Part shown: one piece after another, positions 58,518-64,000 of the stretch
Layout: each line of letters starts with the position of its first letter
How positions within the stretch are numbered: position 1 is the first letter of the stretch
Assembly (NCBI GenBank): GCA_965224845.1
Contig: CBDDAJ010000032.1
Location: 1 to 64,000 of the forward strand
Reading direction: 5' to 3'
Source of the DNA: Wocania_A sp965224845
Lineage (GTDB): Bacteria; Bacteroidota; Bacteroidia; Flavobacteriales; Flavobacteriaceae
DNA length: 64,000 nt
Notes under the pieces: generated by a model
What the model was told of the DNA's origin: nothing
Database searches by the model: none
Seen by the model: the letters and a program-made list of their open reading frames with translations, nothing else
Translations under genes and position numbers: made by a program

Positions 58518-59105
58518 TTAATTATTTAATTGCTTTATCAATTCATCAATCCTATCTATTCTTGGCTTGATTTCAGTTTTCACCCTTTTCTTATTTAATA
58601 AATAACCATAAATTCCTATCCAAATTGTCGCTATATTGATAAAGATGGCAAAATATACTGGTGCAATTTCCCAAATACTGATAGTAAATAATAACATTAT
58701 GGGATAAACCGGTAAAATCCCCCAATACACATAAGTTTTAAGAAACGTCTTTTGAGCTTCGAGATATTCTTTGGTTTTTTTAAGATAATCAAGGTAGTTT
58801 TCTTTCAAATCACTTGGTTTATATTTTCGAATACTTTTGTATTTGAGTATGAGAACAATAGCACAAATTAGTACTAATGCTATTGAAATTTTTGTTAGAA
58901 CAAAAGGGATCCAGAATACTAAAAAAACAGATAGTAAAATCCCAAATATAGCTAAGCTTACCTCAAAAAGTTCTAGATAATGCCACCACCTGTTTAGGCG
59001 ACCCAAACTGGATTGTAATTCAATCATTAGTTTCGATTTTTCAAATTTTATGCGTTCCTCATTACTGGACGATTGCCAGATTTTAATTAATTCATCTTCA
59101 ATCAT
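58518..59105 (-). CDS. Membrane protein, possible anti-sigma factor
   Basis: The 195-residue protein has a cytosolic N-terminus (about 1-40) and four hydrophobic segments near 45-65, 70-90, 128-145 and 148-168. Its ATG overlaps the sigma gene's stop by 4 bases. In flavobacteria, membrane proteins in this position often restrain the ECF sigma factor, but no zinc-anti-sigma motif (HxxxCxxC) is visible. The assignment rests on context. Confidence 0.55.
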   Translation of the reverse strand: MIEDELIKIWQSSSNEERIKFEKSKLMIELQSSLGRLNRWWHYLELFEVSLAIFGILLSVFLVFWIPFVLTKISIALVLICAIVLILKYKSIRKYKPSDLKENYLDYLKKTKEYLEAQKTFLKTYVYWGILPVYPIMLLFTISIWEIAPVYFAIFINIATIWIGIYGYLLNKKRVKTEIKPRIDRIDELIKQLNN

Positions 59106-59608
59106 AATATTTCATTTATACAGTTAAATAATTTTGACTTAATTCGCTTGACTTTTACAGCTACATGGTTTTCAGATAATCCCAATATGTTTGAAATTTC
59201 TTTATAAGGTAGTTGCTCTAAATATAAAGTAATGATTGCCTTATCTGCTTTGTTAAGTAAGCTAATGCAATTTCGTAACTGAATTAATTTTTCTTTTAGT
59301 TCACTGTTCTCATTTTGGGTTTCTATGCTGATGAAGTTAGTATGCATCATAGAAACAAAGCGCTCCCTTTTTCTAATATGGTTTGAACGAAAGCGAAGGC
59401 AGGTGTTTAACGTAATGCGATATACCCATGTGTCTATAGAAGATTTAGATTTGAAAGCAGGTAACGATTTCCAAATATGAATGCATACTTCTTGAAGAAG
59501 GTCTTTGGCATCTTCAGAGTTTTTTGAGTAAACCAAACAAATTCTGAATAGTTTTTGCTTATTCTGTTTAAGTACTTCTAAAAATAAATCCTCAAGGTCT
59601 TTACTCAT
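59102..59608 (-). CDS. ECF-type RNA polymerase sigma factor
   Basis: The 168-residue protein has sigma region 2 (FRICLVYSKNSEDAKDLLQE, then IHIWKSLPAFKSKSSIDTWV) and region 4 (LPYKEISNILGLSENHVAVK), with a linker and no region 3, as in ECF sigma-70. It starts 4 bases before the stop of the membrane gene overlaps. The regulon is unknown. Confidence 0.93.
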   Translation of the reverse strand: MSKDLEDLFLEVLKQNKQKLFRICLVYSKNSEDAKDLLQEVCIHIWKSLPAFKSKSSIDTWVYRITLNTCLRFRSNHIRKRERFVSMMHTNFISIETQNENSELKEKLIQLRNCISLLNKADKAIITLYLEQLPYKEISNILGLSENHVAVKVKRIKSKLFNCINEIL

Positions 59609-59712
59609 AAATTTTATTCTTGTTTCTATTATATTAGTTACAAGAACTTTAAAAATATGACAATTTAGATGAGATTATTTAATTAGAATTTAAAGTTTAT
59701 AGATAACACACA

Positions 59713-60606
59713 TTATTTTATTTCTAATTTAACCTTTTCAATCATACTCACCGCATTTTTATCATCCGGTTTTAAACTCAACACCTTGTAATAGCTTTTT
59801 AAAGCTTGGGTATAGTGCTTTGCTTCAAAATAAGCTTCACCCAGGCTATCATAAACATTGTATTTATAAGGAAATATTTTGGTGTTTAGATCGAAGATAT
59901 ATAACGCTTTTTCAGTTTGATTAGAACGTAAAAGCGCATATCCATAAGTGTTTAATTCTCTGCTGCCTTTTACAAATTCTGCTAACCTTGAGACTAATGC
60001 GGGTTCTTCTAGCTTTAAGCTGTCTATGGTTTTAGAATTGAGTAAATAATTGATATATTTTACAGCGACATAATTAGGCGAATACTTGTTTTTTGTTACT
60101 ATATTTAAAATATCACGCTCTAAAGTTTCTTTGGGATGCTCAACAATTCTATTCACTTCTTTCCCATTTTTATAAAAAATAAAAGTAGGAACGCGATGAA
60201 TGTTTAAGCCTTTTTCTTCACCATTGGGGCTTTGTTTGTAGGCTTCTTTCGTCCTGTTTACTGCAATAACCTGTAATTGTTCTTCAGGAAATTTTGCAGC
60301 TTCCAAGACCTTATAAAGCCTTGGGACTTCCTTTTTGCTATCGCCACACCAAGTACCTAAAAAGGCTTTGATTTCGTATTGGTTTAATGAGTCTTTTAAT
60401 TGTTTAATGATGCTTTTATTAACTAAATAATCATTATGATTTTTTGAAAACCAGGTGTTAAACGTATTATTAGTTAAATCAGATTTAGTGATTTTTCCCA
60501 GTAAAAGCTCATTACCTTTTTTGTCGGTACTGAGCTTTTTAACAGTTTGAGAAAAAGAAAAATGTAGGTTAAGTAATAGAATTGATAAAATAACTGTTCG
60601 TTTCAT
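59713..60606 (-). CDS. Exported thioredoxin-like protein with TPR repeats
   Basis: The start at 60606 (MKRTVILSILLLNLHFSFSQ) gives 297 residues with a signal peptide; the ORF from 60681 adds 25 non-signal residues. A thioredoxin domain (about 60-160) has the site GTWCGDSKKEV, lacking a second Cys. A TPR-like region (about 215-290) has AEFVKGSRELNTYGYALLRS and YDSLGEAYFEAKHYTQALKS. A candidate -7 box (TAGGTTTG on the minus strand, 60637-60630) supports this start. Role unknown. Confidence 0.8.
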   Translation of the reverse strand: MKRTVILSILLLNLHFSFSQTVKKLSTDKKGNELLLGKITKSDLTNNTFNTWFSKNHNDYLVNKSIIKQLKDSLNQYEIKAFLGTWCGDSKKEVPRLYKVLEAAKFPEEQLQVIAVNRTKEAYKQSPNGEEKGLNIHRVPTFIFYKNGKEVNRIVEHPKETLERDILNIVTKNKYSPNYVAVKYINYLLNSKTIDSLKLEEPALVSRLAEFVKGSRELNTYGYALLRSNQTEKALYIFDLNTKIFPYKYNVYDSLGEAYFEAKHYTQALKSYYKVLSLKPDDKNAVSMIEKVKLEIK

Positions 60607-60790
60607 TTTGATGATTTTAATTGATAAATCAAACCTACAAACAGTTTTATACCTGATGCGAATTATATTTACAAACAACACACTTAAATTTACAAACGGT
60701 AATATTTATGTTGTTTGCAATACTATAAAGGTTTTTTGTACATAATTTTTTGATGGTTTGAACATTTCTGTTAACTTTCAACAGCAATAA

Positions 60791-61762
60791 ATGATTACTT
60801 TACAAAAGCACACTTCGCAAATTTTAGTACACATCTTATTTTGGATGCTGTTCGTGTTTGTTTCACTCTTTTTGTTTTCAGATTTTTATTGGCGCGAAAA
60901 TCCATTTTTGCAATACCTTTCTATACTTGTGGTTATTGTCTATGTTAACCATTTTGTATTACTGCCGTTTTTCATAAAAAAACGACTGTATATTTTATAC
61001 GTTTTTGTATTTGCTGCCATCTCCTTTTTTGCAACCCAATTGTATTGTAATGTATTTGCACAGTGTGGTTGTTCGGTAATGAAATGTTTGAGCGATTATT
61101 TATGGCAAACCTTAGTGCCGCTTATTTTTTTCTCATTTATATGGATGTTATATCGTTTTTTAGACAAACAAGCAGAAGTTGAGCAAATTAAAAAAGAGCA
61201 CACCGAAATGGAGCTTAAGTTTTTAAAATCGCAAATAAACCCGCATGTACTTTTTAACAATCTAAATACCATTTACTCCTATACTTTAGAAAAACCAAAC
61301 GAAGCAGCCAATCTTATTTTAATGCTGTCTGATAATTTAAAACATGTGTTGTACGAAAGCAATTCTGAAACTATTTCTTTAGAAAAGGAGATTCAGTTTA
61401 TTGATAATTATATGAAGTTTCAGAAGTTACGAACAGAGGGTACAAAACAGCTTCATTATTCAAAAGCGATAGATTCATTTCATTATAAAATTGCACCTTT
61501 ATTGTTAATAACTATTATAGAAAATGCCTTTAAGCATAGTACTTTAAATAGTGATATATCCATACATATTAATGTGGACCATGGTGTTTTAAAGTGTACT
61601 TGCGAGAACGATTATAATAAAGAAAAGGTTAGTGAAACCGATTTTAAAATAGGTTTGCAAAACCTGGAAAAACGATTAGAACTTATTTATAAGGAAAAAT
61701 ATGTTTTTACAATTGATAAAGCAGAAACGTTTAAAGTACATCTAAAATTAAATTTGAAATAG
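60791..61762 (+). CDS. LytS/YehU-type sensor histidine kinase
   Basis: The 323-residue kinase has four N-terminal membrane helices (about 10-30, 40-60, 68-88, 108-124) and the His kinase core of the LytS class: KFLKSQINPHVLFNNLNTIY with H152, then ENAFKHST and a short ATP domain. Its partner is the LytTR response regulator 72 bases downstream. Signal unknown. Confidence 0.93.
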   Translation: MITLQKHTSQILVHILFWMLFVFVSLFLFSDFYWRENPFLQYLSILVVIVYVNHFVLLPFFIKKRLYILYVFVFAAISFFATQLYCNVFAQCGCSVMKCLSDYLWQTLVPLIFFSFIWMLYRFLDKQAEVEQIKKEHTEMELKFLKSQINPHVLFNNLNTIYSYTLEKPNEAANLILMLSDNLKHVLYESNSETISLEKEIQFIDNYMKFQKLRTEGTKQLHYSKAIDSFHYKIAPLLLITIIENAFKHSTLNSDISIHINVDHGVLKCTCENDYNKEKVSETDFKIGLQNLEKRLELIYKEKYVFTIDKAETFKVHLKLNLK

Positions 61763-61772
61763 TTTTGTTGTA

Positions 61773-61807
61773 GTCGAGCTAATATGTAGGCTCCAGCTGC
61801 ACTCGAC
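61773..61807. repeat. Imperfect palindrome between the LytS and LytTR genes
   Basis: GTCGAG (61773-61778) pairs with CTCGAC (61802-61807), flanked by TTGTA and CAGACA. It resembles REP-type CTCGA palindromes and lies in the operon gap, where it may also affect mRNA stability. Confidence 0.4.
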
Positions 61808-61834
61808 CAGACAGATATATTTGAAAAATAAGAT

Positions 61835-62530
61835 ATGAATTGTATTATAATAGAAGACGAAATTCCGGCTCAAAGAATTTTAAAAAATTTTATCGGCAAA
61901 ATACCCGGCCTTAACTTAATTGATACGTTTAAAGCCGCAATAGAAGCTAATTCGTTTTTAAGTGCAAACACAGTAGATATCGTTTTTTTGGATATTAATT
62001 TACCAGACTTGTCTGGATTAGATTTTATTAAAACCATTAAAAACCCACCTGCAATTATAATGACAACAGCATACCCCGATTATGCAGTAAGTAGTTTTGA
62101 ATTGGAGACTATAGTTGATTATTTGGTAAAACCCTTTTCGTTTGAGCGTTTTTTGAAAGCCATTAATAAAGCTAAAGACAGAATTGAAACCCCTAAAAAT
62201 AACATTGAAGAACAAAGTGAAGAAACCATTTTTTTAAATGTAGATAAAACACTGCATAAACTTATTTTAAATACGATTTTTTATATTGAGTCTGATAGAA
62301 ATTATATTACTGTAGTTACAGCAACACAAAAACTGTCTTATATAGATTCTTTAAAAAACTGGACAAGTAAATTGCCTGAAAATCAATTTATACAAGTGCA
62401 TAAATCGTTTATTATAAACAGAAAATATGTAGAAAAAATTTCTGGAAATACACTTTATATAAAAGAAAATAAAATCCCTATTGGCAGAACATATAAACAA
62501 GAGTTGTTAAAACAATTAAAAATCATATAA
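61835..62530 (+). CDS. LytTR-family response regulator
   Basis: The 231-residue protein has a receiver domain with IIIEDE at the N-terminus and phospho-acceptor D53 in VFLDINLPDLSG, then a LytTR DNA-binding domain (about 130-231) with YIESDRNYITVVT and FIQVHKSFIINRKYV. It is the cognate regulator of the LytS-like kinase upstream. Target genes are unknown. Confidence 0.94.
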   Translation: MNCIIIEDEIPAQRILKNFIGKIPGLNLIDTFKAAIEANSFLSANTVDIVFLDINLPDLSGLDFIKTIKNPPAIIMTTAYPDYAVSSFELETIVDYLVKPFSFERFLKAINKAKDRIETPKNNIEEQSEETIFLNVDKTLHKLILNTIFYIESDRNYITVVTATQKLSYIDSLKNWTSKLPENQFIQVHKSFIINRKYVEKISGNTLYIKENKIPIGRTYKQELLKQLKII

Positions 62531-62570
62531 CAGCTCTTCGGTATTAGAGTATTATACCGAAGAGCTGTTT
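62531..62570. terminator. Bidirectional terminator between the LytTR gene and the S46 peptidase gene
   Basis: CAGCTCTTCGGTAT (62531-62544) and ATACCGAAGAGCTG (62554-62567) form a perfect 14-bp stem with a 9-base loop, followed by TTTT on the plus strand. Confidence 0.93.
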
Positions 62571-62587
62571 TAGGAACCGTTATTGCT

Positions 62588-64000
62588 TTATTTTTTTGGA
62601 TGTACCAATTTCATTTCATGAATTAAATGTTTGGCATCTGCATATTTATCAATTATAAAAAGTACGTAGCGTAGGTCTACCATAATATTTCTGCAAATTT
62701 CCGGATCATAATTCATATCACTCATTGTACCTTCCCAAACCCGGTCAAAGTTTAAGCCTATCAAATTACCATGAGCATCAATAGCAGGGCTACCAGAGTT
62801 TCCACCTGTTGTATGATTGGTTCCTAAAAAACAAACAGGAACTTTCCCATTAGTATCGGCATATGGACCATAATTTTTAGAAGCATATAAATCGCGTAAT
62901 TTTTGTGGTACATCAAATTCATAATCCCCGGGAATGTATTTTTCAATAACGCCATCTAAATAGCTCACATGGTTATAATACACGGCATCTCTTGGAGCAT
63001 AGCCTCGAACCTGACCATAAGTTACTCGAAGCGTACTGTTAGCATCCGGGAAATAGCGAGCATTTGGTAAAGCTTCCATTAAAGCGGTCATATATTTAGT
63101 TTGTAATGCAACTATTGGTGCATTTTTAAGATTAAACTCTTTGTCTATAACATTATAAAACTCATCAATAATTGGTTTTGCGTATTTGTAAGCAGGGTCA
63201 TTATTAATATTTTTTAATACTTCTTCAGGGGTACCCTCTAATAACTTTAAAGCCGAATCTAAATTTGTAAAAGCAGTATTGTTATAAATTGACGCATCAA
63301 CATGGGTCGTATATAGCGGCATTACACTATTAAAAACACCTTTGTCTACATCAATATTGTAATTTTTATGGATGCTTTTAAGTCTTCCGATAAGGCGTTC
63401 TTTTGCTTTTTCAAAAACATTAGGATAATGGTTTATTGTTTGTACTGTTTGATAGGTTCTAAAAGTCATTTGCATCAACTCATTAGTAACTAAAAACACT
63501 TCAATAAAATTACGACGCTTAATGTCTAACGGAGCAAAGTCTTTGTACAGGCGATTAAATTCTGGAAGGATATCGCCGTATTTGCCTTCTAAATCATTTT
63601 CTTTTAAGGCTTTAGTGAAAGTGCTTTCAAAAGCACGCCTTTTTTCTATCGCATTACTTTTCTCAATACCTAAATTTTCGCCTATCCATTTTTTCCATGC
63701 ATTAGCAATTCTAGCTTGTTTAGAAGCGTATTTAATTCGTACGTCATCATCAGCTTTCATACGCTCATTAATTACTTTTAAAGCTGCTTCGCGAATAGCA
63801 ATATTGGTAGGGTTATAGTTTTTGGTAATGTGTTCTATAGCCACGGCAGGTAAATACTCGTTGGTTCTTCCGGGAAAACCAAATACCATGGTAAAATCTC
63901 CTTCTTCAACACCATCTAACGATATTGGTAAAAAATGTTTTGGTGTATAAGGTTTGTTATTTTTATTATATTTTGCTGGACGATTATTAGCATCAGCATA
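62588..64000 (-). CDS. S46-family dipeptidyl-peptidase, truncated at the window end
   Basis: The C-terminal 471 codons are in view; 37 codons precede the internal Met at 63889 and run off the window, so the N-terminus with its catalytic His/Asp is outside. The nucleophile motif GGNSGSPAIDAHGNLIGLN contains the serine, and GDFTMVFGFPGRTNEYLP is the conserved region of DPP7/DPP11. These exopeptidases remove dipeptides from peptides in the periplasm for amino-acid supply. The specificity residue after the Gly-Asn-Ser-Gly-Ser motif was not resolved. Confidence 0.93.
   Translation of the reverse strand, partial: YADANNRPAKYNKNNKPYTPKHFLPISLDGVEEGDFTMVFGFPGRTNEYLPAVAIEHITKNYNPTNIAIREAALKVINERMKADDDVRIKYASKQARIANAWKKWIGENLGIEKSNAIEKRRAFESTFTKALKENDLEGKYGDILPEFNRLYKDFAPLDIKRRNFIEVFLVTNELMQMTFRTYQTVQTINHYPNVFEKAKERLIGRLKSIHKNYNIDVDKGVFNSVMPLYTTHVDASIYNNTAFTNLDSALKLLEGTPEEVLKNINNDPAYKYAKPIIDEFYNVIDKEFNLKNAPIVALQTKYMTALMEALPNARYFPDANSTLRVTYGQVRGYAPRDAVYYNHVSYLDGVIEKYIPGDYEFDVPQKLRDLYASKNYGPYADTNGKVPVCFLGTNHTTGGNSGSPAIDAHGNLIGLNFDRVWEGTMSDMNYDPEICRNIMVDLRYVLFIIDKYADAKHLIHEMKLVHPKK

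Overview
The window is a chromosomal segment of a member of the Bacteroidota, most likely a Flavobacteriaceae. Evidence is the low GC content, Bacteroidota-type -7 promoter elements (TAnnTTTG) at several starts, TonB-dependent receptors with CarboxypepD-like leaders, SLH-free lipoproteins with Bacteroidota lipoboxes, DUF4270, DUF4301, DUF3098 and DUF3127 proteins, an S46 peptidase, and family-typical gene orders (panC-panD; glycogen-synthase-like gene to glmS; ftsX-DUF3098-uppP-truB). No rRNA, tRNA, CRISPR array, prophage or classical IS element was found. Both ends cut through genes: an AstE/AspA-family hydrolase at the left and an S46 dipeptidyl-peptidase at the right.

Layout. 1-1.4 kb: hydrolase fragment and 5-formyl-THF cyclo-ligase. 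1.4-5.2 kb: a compact minus-strand NAD/ADP-ribose cluster made of a NrtR-like Nudix regulator, an SPFH protein, a divergent NAD-kinase-fold protein and two different macro-domain proteins. It carries three matching operator palindromes (TTTGYGT-N7-ACRCAAA) over its promoters. This is the best candidate for an undescribed system. 5.2-14.6 kb: housekeeping genes on the minus strand (lspA, a DksA-like gene, ileS, radA, an inactivated esterase-fold protein, a flippase-like membrane protein, panD, panC). 14.8-19.4 kb: a glycogen-synthase-like protein, a DUF4270 lipoprotein and glmS. 19.6-28 kb: two outer-membrane uptake units, TonB receptor plus SGNH lipoprotein and TonB receptor plus phytase. 28-31.9 kb: small unknown proteins and ahcY. 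32-39.4 kb: a phosphopantetheinyl transferase, a PcrB-like prenyltransferase, then what looks like a thiamine uptake locus (YkoF-like protein, PnuC, NadR-like kinase, and a TPP riboswitch in front of a TonB receptor), with DUF4301 and a frameshifted arfB in between. 39.4-51 kb: greA, HIT protein, histidine kinase, flavin reductase, aat, tag, TonB-like protein, truB, uppP, ftsX and a DMT transporter. 51-58 kb: leuS, a candidate structured RNA, SemiSWEET, a zinc peptidase, a BI-1-like protein and a membrane-bound MutS-like ATPase. 57.9-58.4 kb: a GIY-YIG gene between two nearly identical 122-bp structured repeats. 58.5-64 kb: an ECF sigma operon, a thioredoxin/TPR protein, a LytS/LytTR two-component pair and the S46 peptidase.

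A second theme is small repeats. Intergenic-type repeat sequence appears in frame inside leuS at two places and apparently inside the P3 arm of the TPP riboswitch. Palindromic REP-like sequences lie near ftsX and between the LytS and LytTR genes. Together with the GIY-YIG element this suggests that short mobile or expanding repeats are active in this genome. All function calls come from motif recognition by eye; no database search was run.
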